Origin: Actinacidiphila bryophytorum
GTDB taxonomy: Bacteria > Actinomycetota > Actinomycetes > Streptomycetales > Streptomycetaceae
NCBI RefSeq assembly: GCF_016916835.1
Contig: NZ_JAFFIX010000012.1
Location: 124,001-188,000 of the forward strand
Length of the DNA: 64,000 bases
Direction of reading: 5' to 3'
Numbering within the stretch: position 1 is the stretch's first letter; every line of letters starts with the position of its first letter. Shown piece after piece: positions 8,127-16,139 of this stretch. Under the pieces are notes generated by a model that was not told where the DNA came from, searched no databases, and was given only the letters and a program-made list of their open reading frames with translations. Both the position numbers and the translations under genes were made by a program.

Positions 8127-10379
8127 TTACTCGTTGCGGGTGTTCTCCGGCCCCGTCAGCCGGGACAGCAGCGGCAGCGTCGCGGCGATCACGGCGAGCG
8201 CCGCGAGGATGCCGCCGGCGACGATCGCGTAGTACTCGCCGCCCGGCGGCTGGAGGGAGTAGCTCAGCTGCGCCCGCAGGAAGAGCTGGGCCGCCGCGAA
8301 CCCGGTGGCGATCGCGACCGCCGCGACCGCCAGCAGCGGGACCGCGCTCTCCAGCAGCACGACCCTGCGCAGGGTGCGCAGCCGTACGCCGGTCAGCCGC
8401 AGCAGGCTGAAAGGGCGCCTGCGGTCGCTGAGCCCGCCGGCCACACTGACCGCCAGGCTGCAGCCGGCGATCGGGAAGCTCACCGCGATGACCACGTCTG
8501 CCAACTGCCGGAAGGCGTCGAGGTCGGCGGACATCCGGGTGCGCTCCTCCGCGACCGTGTAGGGCGGGTCGTCCGCCGGGTAGGCGGCGGCCAGCAGGGT
8601 GCGGGCGGTCTCGACGGCGCTGCGGGAGCCGTCGGTGGTGACGGCGATCTGCGTCACCGGCAGGTCCCGCACCTGCTCCGGGCTGCTGGTGGCAGCCGGC
8701 CAGACGGAAGGCCAGGACCTGTCGTGGTCGAGGCCGTAGCCGCCGAAGCCGGTCGGCACACGGGCGGTACGGGCGCCGGGCGGGCAGGTGCCGTAGACCG
8801 GCATCGCGGCCAGTTCTGTGCAGTCGGCGAGGGCGCCGCCGTACTCCTGCTGCGCGCCGGGTGCGGCGGCCGGGTCGGAGTGCAGGACGGTGACGCCGCC
8901 GACGCCGGGGACCGCGCGCAGTGCGGCGAGCAGGCTGCCGGACGGCTCTGCGGCGGTGCCGACGGTGCGGCCGGGGAGGTAGTCGGTGTGGTCGCTCAGC
9001 ACGGTGTGGCGCACCGGCTCCGGGCTGCTGGGCAGTCCGCGCTCGTGCACCATGGCGTCGATCACGCCGACCGCCCCGGTCGTCACGCACAGCGCGAGGA
9101 CCAGCCCGCTCACCGCCCGGAAGCCCGCCCGGGGGTCGTCGGCGAGCCGGCGTCCCGCGACCAGCCCCGAGGGGCGGCGGGCGCGGGCGGCCATCAGCCG
9201 GGCGCCGGCCATGGTCAGCCACGGCCCTGCCAGCACGATCCCGCCGAGCACCAGCAGGGTGCCGGGCAGGAATGCCAGTGCCTGGCCGCCGCTGGTGGCG
9301 GGGCGGCGGCCGATGAAGAAGCCGAGTTCCAGCAGGCCGGCCGCCAGCGGGATCGCCCGGGTGGCGCGCGGCGGCCGCGGGGTGGTCCGCCGGGTGACGC
9401 CGAGCGGGGAGATCTGCACCCGGCGCAGGGCGATCCGTGCGGAGACCGCCGCCGCCACGGGGACGCCGAGGGCGACCGCGAGGACGTCCGCGGTGGTCAG
9501 CGACAGGTCGGAGGTGAAGAAGGGCGTGGCGGTGAAGTCGGCCTTCGCCAGCAGCGGGCGCAGGGCCGCGTAGAGGCAGAACCCCGCGGCGACGCCCGCG
9601 GCGGCGGCGACGGTCGACTCGACCGCCGATATCACCGCGATCTGCCGGGGTGTCGCCCCGATCAGCCGCATCGCGGCGAAGCGCTGTTCGCGCCGGGCGG
9701 CCGAGAGCCGGGTGGCGGTGCCGACGAGGACCAGCACGGGGAAGATCATGGCCGCGGCGACGACGGAGAGGATCAGGACCATGCCGTTGTTGTCGGTGCC
9801 GATGTCGCAGCTGGGGCCGTTGCAGCTGCTCGGCGACCGGGTGGCGATCGCGCGGACCTGCACGGCGTGCCGCTGCCCGGCGAGTTCGGCCGGGCGGTGG
9901 CCGACGACGATGACGAGCGAGTCGGGTCCCGGCAGTGCCGCGTCGCCGATGGTTCCGGCCTGCCGGCCCGGGTAGCGGTCGGCGAGTTCACCGGCAGGGG
10001 TGTCGTGCAGCAGCGCGCTCATCGCCGGGGAGGCGTAGTACTCGCCGGGTCCCGGCAGCCGGGGCATGCCCGGCGGGACCGGCGAGGTGGGGCCGGTGGC
10101 GGCGACGTCGATACGGCCGATCAGCCTGCCCTGGAAGCCGTCGGCGCCGATCTGCCACCACAACGGATCGGCGGTGCCCGCCGGCCGCTGCTGCCCGCTG
10201 CCGTCCCGGCCGGTGTTGAGCCAGGCGTTGCGGTCGTTCTGGGTGCCGGTGGCGTTGAGCGCGGCCAGGGTGCCGAGCAGCAGGCCGGTGCCCAGCGCGA
10301 CGGCCGAGGCGATGATGAGCAGGCGGACCAGGGCGTCGCGGCCGCTGCCGAGTGCCAGGCGCACTCCGAGGCGGATCAC
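8127..10379 (-). CDS. FtsX-like ABC transporter permease
   Basis: A 750-residue membrane protein with the layout of MacB/FtsX-type permeases. It has an N-terminal transmembrane helix (about residues 20-40), a large extracytoplasmic domain, then two FtsX blocks: MVLILSVVAAAMIFPVLVL onward near residue 205, and ADVVIAVSFPIAGCSLAVSVAGG near residue 635. Each block has several helices. REQRFAAMRLIGATPRQIA is the conserved cytoplasmic coupling loop ('R.a.rLiGatp.q'), and RRRPFSLLRLTGVRLRTLR is its second copy. The GTG start overlaps the ATPase stop. Such systems in Streptomyces export or respond to peptides and antibiotics, or act mechanically; the substrate is unknown. Confidence 0.88.
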   Translation of the reverse strand: MIRLGVRLALGSGRDALVRLLIIASAVALGTGLLLGTLAALNATGTQNDRNAWLNTGRDGSGQQRPAGTADPLWWQIGADGFQGRLIGRIDVAATGPTSPVPPGMPRLPGPGEYYASPAMSALLHDTPAGELADRYPGRQAGTIGDAALPGPDSLVIVVGHRPAELAGQRHAVQVRAIATRSPSSCNGPSCDIGTDNNGMVLILSVVAAAMIFPVLVLVGTATRLSAARREQRFAAMRLIGATPRQIAVISAVESTVAAAAGVAAGFCLYAALRPLLAKADFTATPFFTSDLSLTTADVLAVALGVPVAAAVSARIALRRVQISPLGVTRRTTPRPPRATRAIPLAAGLLELGFFIGRRPATSGGQALAFLPGTLLVLGGIVLAGPWLTMAGARLMAARARRPSGLVAGRRLADDPRAGFRAVSGLVLALCVTTGAVGVIDAMVHERGLPSSPEPVRHTVLSDHTDYLPGRTVGTAAEPSGSLLAALRAVPGVGGVTVLHSDPAAAPGAQQEYGGALADCTELAAMPVYGTCPPGARTARVPTGFGGYGLDHDRSWPSVWPAATSSPEQVRDLPVTQIAVTTDGSRSAVETARTLLAAAYPADDPPYTVAEERTRMSADLDAFRQLADVVIAVSFPIAGCSLAVSVAGGLSDRRRPFSLLRLTGVRLRTLRRVVLLESAVPLLAVAAVAIATGFAAAQLFLRAQLSYSLQPPGGEYYAIVAGGILAALAVIAATLPLLSRLTGPENTRNE

Positions 10380-11074
10380 GGTCCCGTCCTTTCCAGCCGC
10401 AGCGAGGTCACCTTGCCGTCGCGCACCATGACCTCGCGGTCGGCGCAGGCGGCGACGCGCGCCTCGTGGGTGACGATGACGGCGGTCGTGCCGTTCTCCC
10501 GCACCGCGTCGACCAGTTGCTCCATCACCTGCTCGCCGGTGAGCGAGTCGAGGGACCCGGTCGGCTCGTCGGCGAACAGCACGTCGGGCCTGGCGACCAT
10601 GGCGCGGGCCAGCGCGACCCGCTGGGCCTGGCCGCCGGACAGCTCGCCTGACCTGCGGCCCCCGAGGCCGTCGAGGCCGAGCCGCGGGAACCAGCCGCGG
10701 GCCTCGGCGAGCGCGGGACCCCTGCGGGTCCCGCCGAGCAGCAGCGGCATCGCGACGTTCTCCTCGGCGGTCAGCTCCGGCACGAGCTGGCCGAACTGGA
10801 AGACGAACCCGAAGCGGTCGCGGCGCAGTTCGCTGCGCTCGGGCTCGCGCATCCGGTCCACCCGGCGGCCGTCGAAGCGGACCTCGCCGCTGTCGGGCAC
10901 GAGGATGCCGGCCATGCAGTGCAGCAGGGTCGACTTGCCCGAGCCGCTGGGGCCCATGACCGCCAGGATCTCGCCGGCCGCGACCGACAGGTCGGCGCCG
11001 CGCAGCGCGGGTGTCTGCCCGAAGGAGAGCACGGCGTCCCGCACCTCCAGCAGGGGCGCCTGCCCGGCGGTCAT
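10376..11074 (-). CDS. ABC transporter ATP-binding protein (MacB/LolD type)
   Basis: A 232-residue ATPase that powers the FtsX-like permease next to it. It has a Walker A motif GPSGSGKST (about residues 40-48), signature ELSGGQAQRVALARA, Walker B VLFADEPT and switch His in VIVTHE. The length and the RDRFGFVFQFGQLVPELTAEENV Q-loop region are typical of the LolD/MacB-like ATPases. It sits between a PadR regulator and the permease, with stop-start overlaps on both sides (ATGA at 11071-11074, GTGA at 10376-10379), so all three proteins are made from one coupled message. Confidence 0.92.
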   Translation of the reverse strand: MTAGQAPLLEVRDAVLSFGQTPALRGADLSVAAGEILAVMGPSGSGKSTLLHCMAGILVPDSGEVRFDGRRVDRMREPERSELRRDRFGFVFQFGQLVPELTAEENVAMPLLLGGTRRGPALAEARGWFPRLGLDGLGGRRSGELSGGQAQRVALARAMVARPDVLFADEPTGSLDSLTGEQVMEQLVDAVRENGTTAVIVTHEARVAACADREVMVRDGKVTSLRLERTGP

Positions 11075-11610
11075 TTGCGCACCTCCTCGGCGAGCGCGCC
11101 CAGCCGGGCCTGGGTGACGTCGATCCACCGCAGGTCGGCCTCCAGGCGGAACATGCTGTGGTCGGCGAGGAGTTTGTCGATCAGCATCCCGGTGCGCTTG
11201 ACCTCGGTCAGCTCGCGCATACGGGCGACGTGCGCGGTGCGCTGCAGGTCCAGGTAGGCCGACGCGTCGCGGCCGAGCATCAGCGCGAGGACGACCTTGG
11301 TGAACAGCTCGGTCTGCAGGTGCTGTTCGGTCTCGACGGGTTCCGTCAGCCACTCCTCGACCTCGGTGGCCCCGCGGTCGGTGATGACGTAGCGCTTGCG
11401 GTCGGGTCCCGCGCCCGGCTCGGTCGGGCCGACCACGACCTTGCCGTCGCGGGCGAGGCGGCCGAGCGTGGAGTAGACCTGCCCGAGCAGCAGCGGCTTG
11501 CCCGGGCTGAAGTAGGTGTCGTAGTCCCTTTTGAGGTCGTAGCCGTGGCTGGACTGGCGTTCCAGCAGCCCGAGGAGTGTCAGTGGTACGTTCACACTCC
11601 GTGTATACAC
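11071..11610 (-). CDS. PadR-family transcriptional regulator
   Basis: A winged-helix repressor of about 174-179 residues. The conserved PadR N-terminus reads VPLTLLGLLERQSSHGYDLK, followed by LGQVYSTLGRLARDGKV and DRKRYVITDRGATEVEEWL (wing). The C-terminal helical dimerisation arm carries FTKVVLALMLGRDASAYLDLQ. Two GTG starts are possible: 11610, inside a palindrome and without a ribosome site, or 11595, which matches the usual family start. It heads the ABC operon and probably represses it, responding to a ligand exported by the pump, which is the common pattern for PadR-ABC pairs. The effector is unknown. Confidence 0.9.
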   Translation of the reverse strand: MYTRSVNVPLTLLGLLERQSSHGYDLKRDYDTYFSPGKPLLLGQVYSTLGRLARDGKVVVGPTEPGAGPDRKRYVITDRGATEVEEWLTEPVETEQHLQTELFTKVVLALMLGRDASAYLDLQRTAHVARMRELTEVKRTGMLIDKLLADHSMFRLEADLRWIDVTQARLGALAEEVRK

Positions 11611-11618
11611 TCAGTGTG
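11593..11618. promoter_or_regulatory. Palindromic operator, probably for the PadR regulator
   Basis: A perfect GTGTATACAC (11601-11610) is nested inside a wider inverted repeat with outer arms CACACT (11593-11598) and AGTGTG (11613-11618). Both share the same centre at 11605.5, and 22 of 26 positions are symmetric. It overlaps the possible GTG starts of the PadR gene, an ideal place for autorepression. Assignment to PadR is inferred from position. Confidence 0.6.
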
Positions 11619-11660
11619 CACACCGAGTCAACGTCGGTCCCGTACGCCCCGCGGCCACGG

Positions 11661-11692
11661 GCGGGCCCGCAACCGGGAGGCTGCGGGCCCGC
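11661..11692 (-). terminator. Hairpin after the VWD-protein gene
   Basis: Arms GCGGGCCCGCA (11661-11671) and TGCGGGCCCGC (11682-11692) are perfectly complementary around a 10-nt loop. It lies just past the stop of the minus-strand VWD gene, whose transcript would otherwise run into the PadR promoter. Confidence 0.55.
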
Positions 11693-11711
11693 GTTCTGCC
11701 GTGTCCTGCGG

Positions 11712-13664
11712 CTAACGGGTGCTCACGCCGGACGCCGGTCCCGCGGTCGTACGGCCGTTCTGCGTGTCCTCGCTGAAGGCGACGTTGACCGGGGCCGGTT
11801 CGCCGACGAACTCGGTCGCCGCGACCTCGCCGAGCACACCGACGTCGAGCGTGCAGGCCTCCAGCAGGGTGGCGTCACGCACGCCGTCCTGCTGGCAGAT
11901 CTGCAGCGCCTTGGCCTGCAGGTCCTTGGGCAGCTGGTCGGCCCAGAAGGGCGCGGCCGGGTCGGCGGCCTGCGTCTTGTCCCCGCACACCGCGACCAGC
12001 GACTCGCTGTCCGGCACCCGCCAGCTGTCGCCGTAGACGCTGTAGAGCGTCTTGAAGTCGACCGGGATGGACAGCACCGCACCGGTGCTGGTGCGCAGCT
12101 TGTCGTTGGTGCCGGGCGCGTTGGCCAGCAGCCCGACCACCGGCTGCGGGTACGAGCCCAGGCCGACGAAGACGTCCACGTATCCGGGGTTGACGGTGGC
12201 CGTCATGCTGTCGCCCTGCGGGTCGGTCACCACGTACTGGCTGCCGGTGCGGACGATGCGGTCGCCGGAGGCCAGGGTGATCGTGCCGCCGGAGCCGAGC
12301 GAGGTGGGCGTCCCGTTGACCACCAGGCCGCGGGCGGCGCACACCGCCACCTTGTCCGCGCCCATCTGCGTGGCCACCCCGCTGTTGACGGCCGCTCCCG
12401 GCCAGCCGAGCGGGGCGCCGGAGACCTGGTTGTTCTGCACGGTCATCGCGGAGGAGCGGGCGAGGGTGAAGGTGCCCTCCGCCTGGAAGTCGTAGTAGGT
12501 GCCGCCGAAGGTCTCCAGGTGCGTGTCACCGGTGCCGTGGGCCGCGGCACAGGAGGGCGGGCTGGTCAGGATGTTGCTCTGCACGCTCTGCATGGACGGC
12601 GACGTCCCCGGCCCGTAGGCGGGCGTGCCGACGAGGTTGAGGTTGTTGGTCTCGCCGGTGTAGCCCTGGGTCAGGCACGTCGGCGCCGCGGTCGTGCCGT
12701 TGTGGGTGACCGTGCGGACGGTCAGCGTGGAGCCGGGGTTGAAGGTCGCCATCGACCCGCCGCCGTTGCCGCCGATCATGAACTCGACCGCGTTCCATGC
12801 CGCGGCCAGGCTCAGGGTGCTGTCGGCAGTCGACGCGCTCAGGGTGCCGCCGCCGGTCGACATCACCACGGTGTCCAGCGCGCTGGTCACGTTGCCCGAC
12901 AGGCTCAGGCTCGCCAGGTTGGCGATGGGTTGCGAGGGGACGGCGACGGCGGAGCCGTTGCGGTAGCAGTGCACGGAGTACGTCCACCAGCCGGCGGGGC
13001 AGGCGGCGGCGTAGTTCAGGATCCAGAACTGGATGAAGGCGGAGCTGGGTCCCGTGCCGGGATTGGAGAAGATGAACTGCTCCCAGCCCTGGCAGCCGGG
13101 GTGCCCCGCGCACACCGGGCTGGTGAAGGGCGCGCTGTTGAGCTGCAGCGAGTACGAGTTGGCGACGCCGCCGCCGGTCTCGCTCGTCACACCGGAGACG
13201 GTCGCGAAGGAGCCGGTGGCGCCGTTCAGGACGCCGGAGACCCCGGCGGAGAAGTCGATGCCGTTGCCGACCACGTACGGCGTGGCCCCCGGGGTCCCGT
13301 GCCCCGCGGCGGCTCCGCTCGCCGGGGAGGTGCCGCGCGCCACCGCGGGAAGGTGCGGGCCTGCGGCGGCGCCGGCGGCCTTGGGCACGAAGGGTGCGGC
13401 CGGCGCGGTGGTGCAGCCGGTGGCGTGCCAGGCCAGCGCCGGGTAGGACGCGGTGTAGCAGCCCTTCGCCGGGGTGGCGAGCTGTGCCATGGAGCTGTGC
13501 CACTGCTGCGCCGTCAGCGGCGAGGGTGCCGTCGATCCCGCCGCCGCGCCGGTGGGGATCAGCACGATCGCCACCAGCGTGGCGAACGCGGTCGCGACGA
13601 TGCCCAGCAGCCGTCTGCGGTGTCCCGGCGCCCGTAGGGTGGGACCGGATAAGGGTCTGTCCAC
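11712..13664 (-). CDS. Secreted protein with a von Willebrand factor type D domain
   Basis: A 650-residue exported protein. The basic N-terminus and hydrophobic stretch LLGIVATAFATLVAIVLI, ending near an Ala-Ala-Gly-Ser site, form a Sec signal peptide (about residues 18-43). The middle is rich in Ser, Thr, Gly and Asn with paired cysteines and no catalytic motif I recognise. From about residue 375, GTGDTHLETFGGTYYDFQAEGTF is a clear VWD domain opening (compare the 'GDPHyttfDG..ydFqG.g.y.l' pattern). It is followed by VNPGYVDVFVGLG and VVGLLANAPGTNDKL, the usual VWD end. VWD proteins bind other proteins or surfaces. An AGAAGG ribosome site supports the GTG start at 13664. The gene stands alone. 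Confidence 0.75.
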   Translation of the reverse strand: MDRPLSGPTLRAPGHRRRLLGIVATAFATLVAIVLIPTGAAAGSTAPSPLTAQQWHSSMAQLATPAKGCYTASYPALAWHATGCTTAPAAPFVPKAAGAAAGPHLPAVARGTSPASGAAAGHGTPGATPYVVGNGIDFSAGVSGVLNGATGSFATVSGVTSETGGGVANSYSLQLNSAPFTSPVCAGHPGCQGWEQFIFSNPGTGPSSAFIQFWILNYAAACPAGWWTYSVHCYRNGSAVAVPSQPIANLASLSLSGNVTSALDTVVMSTGGGTLSASTADSTLSLAAAWNAVEFMIGGNGGGSMATFNPGSTLTVRTVTHNGTTAAPTCLTQGYTGETNNLNLVGTPAYGPGTSPSMQSVQSNILTSPPSCAAAHGTGDTHLETFGGTYYDFQAEGTFTLARSSAMTVQNNQVSGAPLGWPGAAVNSGVATQMGADKVAVCAARGLVVNGTPTSLGSGGTITLASGDRIVRTGSQYVVTDPQGDSMTATVNPGYVDVFVGLGSYPQPVVGLLANAPGTNDKLRTSTGAVLSIPVDFKTLYSVYGDSWRVPDSESLVAVCGDKTQAADPAAPFWADQLPKDLQAKALQICQQDGVRDATLLEACTLDVGVLGEVAATEFVGEPAPVNVAFSEDTQNGRTTAGPASGVSTR

Positions 13665-13982
13665 GCTTCACCTTCTCGCAAGTCGGGGGTCACCTGGCCG
13701 GTGCCCGCGCTGCGGCGAATCGTAAGCACGCGCCCACGGTGCGTCGATGTCATGTACAGAAAAACCCGGTGATTGGCGACAAGTCGCCGGTCGCCGGAAT
13801 GCCCGCCCTGCCGCCGCCGGAGGGTCCCGGCACGTCGCGGCCCTCCCCGCCCCGCAGACCCCCGCGCGCGCTGGCCGATTCGCGCCGCAGGACCGGCGCC
13901 GGCCGCCTCAGCGGAGGCGGAGGGGCCCGGGTCACGGGGGCGAACTCCCCGCGGCCCGGGCCGCCTTGCGCGGTCGCGCCGG
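13665..13982. other. Intergenic region with two palindromes
   Basis: 318 bp without a gene, upstream of the VWD gene and downstream of the phospholipase-C remnant. GGCGAC-AA-GTCGCC (13775-13788) is a short perfect inverted repeat preceded by an A-run. GCGGCCCGGGCCGC (13951-13964) is a 14-bp perfect palindrome 19 bp past the remnant's stop and may end that transcript. Nothing matches a riboswitch that I can recognise. Confidence 0.4.
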
Positions 13983-14549
13983 TCAGCCGGTGACGCTCGG
14001 GGCGCCGGTCTCCAGGTGGCCGGTGAAGCGCTGGGACCAGGTCGCGTCGGCGGAGGTGGTGACGGTGAAGTCGTACCAGCCGTCGGTGTAGGCCACGGCG
14101 TTGAAGTAGTCGCGGGTACTTCCCCCGGCGGGGACCGTGTAGTTCCACGGGCCGTCGCTGCGGTAGGCGTGCGAGGTGATCGTCACCTGCACGGCGGAGG
14201 AGCCCGAGTTGGTCAGGGTGAACCACAGGGCGAGCTTGCCGGTGTGGCTCTCGACCGCGTAGGAGGTCGAGACAGCCAGGTACCTGCCCGGCTCGGCGGC
14301 GTCCCCGCGGAACCGGCACAGGAAGCGGTTGGGGCCGGTCACCGTCAGGTCGTAGACGCCGTTGCCGTAGCCCGTACCGCAGGGGAAGGAGTCGGCCGCG
14401 GTCGCACCTGCGGGCAGCGTGTACGGGCGCGGGACCCCGCGGTTGACGTTCTCGGCAGCGGCGCCGGAAGCGGGCAGGGCGCCGAGCCTGATGCCCGTAC
14501 CGGCGGTGGCTGCCGCACCCAGGAACGAGCGGCGGTTCATGGCGGTCAC
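13983..14549 (-). CDS. Tat-exported remnant of phospholipase C (C-terminal DUF756 domains only)
   Basis: A 188-residue protein beginning VTAMNRRSFLGAAATAG, a twin-arginine signal like that of bacterial phospholipases C. An AGGAGG site 9 nt upstream fixes the GTG at 14549. After only about 20 residues the sequence enters the tail of one PLC C-terminal domain (PYTLPAGATAADSFPCGTG, YDLTVTGPNRFLCRFRGD). It then runs through one complete second domain ending ADATWSQRFTGHLETGAP. The roughly 450-residue phosphoesterase domain that normally lies between signal and these modules is absent, with no stop or shift inside the frame. It cannot be a PLC enzyme. It could be a stable internal-deletion product used as a secreted binding module. 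Confidence 0.72.
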   Translation of the reverse strand: MTAMNRRSFLGAAATAGTGIRLGALPASGAAAENVNRGVPRPYTLPAGATAADSFPCGTGYGNGVYDLTVTGPNRFLCRFRGDAAEPGRYLAVSTSYAVESHTGKLALWFTLTNSGSSAVQVTITSHAYRSDGPWNYTVPAGGSTRDYFNAVAYTDGWYDFTVTTSADATWSQRFTGHLETGAPSVTG

Positions 14550-14702
14550 GGGGAATTGCCTCCTGAACTCAAGGGAAGGGGGGCGCACTTGACGAGGGGC
14601 GTGAGCAACCACGGTGACTTGCGGGGTGCGGGACCGCAACGGCCGCCCGGTGAACGCCGCATGGCCGCCACCGGGCGGCCCGCTACCCGGCGGAGAAGGC
14701 GG

Positions 14703-16040
14703 TCAGTCGGTCCCCGGCAGCGGGGAGCGGCCGGGCGCCGGAGGCTGCGCGTCCTGCGGTACGTGCCTGGTCCGCGCCGCCCATGCGGCCACCGGGGGTC
14801 CCGCCGCGCCGAGGCCGGCGAAGAGCACGCCGAGCAGCAGCCACCCGGTGTGCCCGAGCGCCAGCACCGCCCCGGTCAGGACCACCGGCGCGAGGGCCTG
14901 GCCCGCGGTGAAGCCGATGCCGAGCAGGCCCTGGTACTGCCCCTGGGCGTGGTCGGGTGCCAGGCCGAAGCCGAGCGCGTAGCTCGCCGAGGACTCCCAC
15001 ACCTCCCCGACGCTGTGCACGCACACCGCCAGGACCGCGAGCAGTGCCGCGACCCAGGTGGGGACGTCGGCGGTCAGCGCCATCACCGGGCAGCTGACCA
15101 GGAAGAGGCCCCCGGCCAGGCGGAAGGCCCTGCCGCCCTGCCGGGTGGTCTCCACCGTCGCGCCGATCCGGCTCTGCAGCAGCACGCAGACACCGCTGTT
15201 GACCGCGTAGACCGCCGCGACGGTCCAGCGCGGTGCGTCGGTGTGGGCGCTGAGCCAGATCGGCAGCAGCAGCGAGACGACCTGGTACTGCAGGCCAATG
15301 GCGCTGTAGAGCCCGACGAAGGCCAGGTACGGCCGGTCGGCCAGGACCGACCACCGGCGGTGCCCGGCGGGCCGGGGCAGCGGCGGGCAGTGCGGGACGC
15401 CGGCGAGCACGACGAGGCCGGCCACGGCGAAGCTGGCGGCATTGCCGAGGATGAGCGCGGTGTAGGCGGCGCGGGTGTCGGCCTGGATGGCGAAGGCCGC
15501 GCCCAGCGTGCCGACGACGACGCCGAGGTTGACGTAGGTGCGCAGCCGCGCCCGGAAGGCGGCGGGGCGCTCGCCGCTGACCCTGGCGACCAGGGCGCCG
15601 GCCGCGGCGCCGCTCGCGGTTGCGGCCAGCCGGTCCAGGGTGGCGACGAGGGTGAAGGCGAGCCAGCCGTCGACGGCGGTGAAGGCCGCCATCGTGGCGG
15701 CCTGCAGCGCAAGCGTGACCAGCCACACCGTGCGCGGGCCGCAGCGGTCGGCCAGGTTGCCCGCGGGTATGCCGGCCGCCAGGCCGGTCAGGCCGGCGAT
15801 CGTCAGGCCGGCGCCCACCTGTGCGGCGGGCAGGTGCACGACCAGGGTGAAGTAGAGGACGGCCGCGGTGTTGAACAGCCCGTTGCCGACCCGGTTGACG
15901 AAGCTCGCCGCGATCAGCGCCCGCTGCGGCCCGGGGTCCGGCCCCGCGTCCGACCCGGCGTCCCGCTCTGCGTCCGGGCCTGCGTCCGGGCCTGCGTCCG
16001 GCCCGCGGCGCCTGCGCTGCCTGGCCGTCGTCCGGATCAC
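14703..16040 (-). CDS. MFS transporter
   Basis: A 445-residue, about 12-helix major facilitator protein. Helices begin at ALIAASFVNRVGNGLFNTAAV (residue ~41). The loop 2-3 signature appears as GNLADRCGPRTVWL. The family is drug/metabolite efflux or solute exchange; the substrate is unknown. The N-terminus is unusual: residues 13-39 are a Gly-Pro-Asp-Ala repeat tract before the first helix, encoded by a short tandem DNA repeat. The gene sits between the PLC remnant and CorA, with gaps of about 150 and 100 bp, and looks monocistronic. A start after the repeat tract cannot be excluded, but no strong site is visible there. Confidence 0.85.
   Translation of the reverse strand: MIRTTARQRRRRGPDAGPDAGPDAERDAGSDAGPDPGPQRALIAASFVNRVGNGLFNTAAVLYFTLVVHLPAAQVGAGLTIAGLTGLAAGIPAGNLADRCGPRTVWLVTLALQAATMAAFTAVDGWLAFTLVATLDRLAATASGAAAGALVARVSGERPAAFRARLRTYVNLGVVVGTLGAAFAIQADTRAAYTALILGNAASFAVAGLVVLAGVPHCPPLPRPAGHRRWSVLADRPYLAFVGLYSAIGLQYQVVSLLLPIWLSAHTDAPRWTVAAVYAVNSGVCVLLQSRIGATVETTRQGGRAFRLAGGLFLVSCPVMALTADVPTWVAALLAVLAVCVHSVGEVWESSASYALGFGLAPDHAQGQYQGLLGIGFTAGQALAPVVLTGAVLALGHTGWLLLGVLFAGLGAAGPPVAAWAARTRHVPQDAQPPAPGRSPLPGTD
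15931..16006. repeat. Degenerate 12-bp tandem repeat encoding Gly-Pro-Asp-Ala
   Basis: Several imperfect copies of GCGTCCGGGCCT/GCGTCCGGCCC follow one another on the plus strand, so the minus-strand MFS protein reads GPDAGPDAGPDAERDAGSDA near its N-terminus. Copy number may vary between strains. Confidence 0.6.
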
Positions 16041-16139
16041 GCCATGCAGGCTAACAGCGCCACTCCCGCGCTGTTCTGCCAGGTCAGGGCCGCAGGCATG
16101 GCGCGGCTGCGGCGGAGCTCACGGCCCGGCGGCCGGCGC

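Noticed and set aside
7953..11117. Plus-strand open frame of more than 1,000 codons opposite the ABC permease and ATPase
   Set aside because: It is the antisense of well-supported genes, rich in Arg, Gly, Ala and His with no domain. It results from high GC3 on the real strand.
13751..13800. Cyclic-di-AMP-type riboswitch or other structured leader before the VWD gene
   Set aside because: The short GGCGAC/GTCGCC stem alone does not match the ydaO consensus elements I know.
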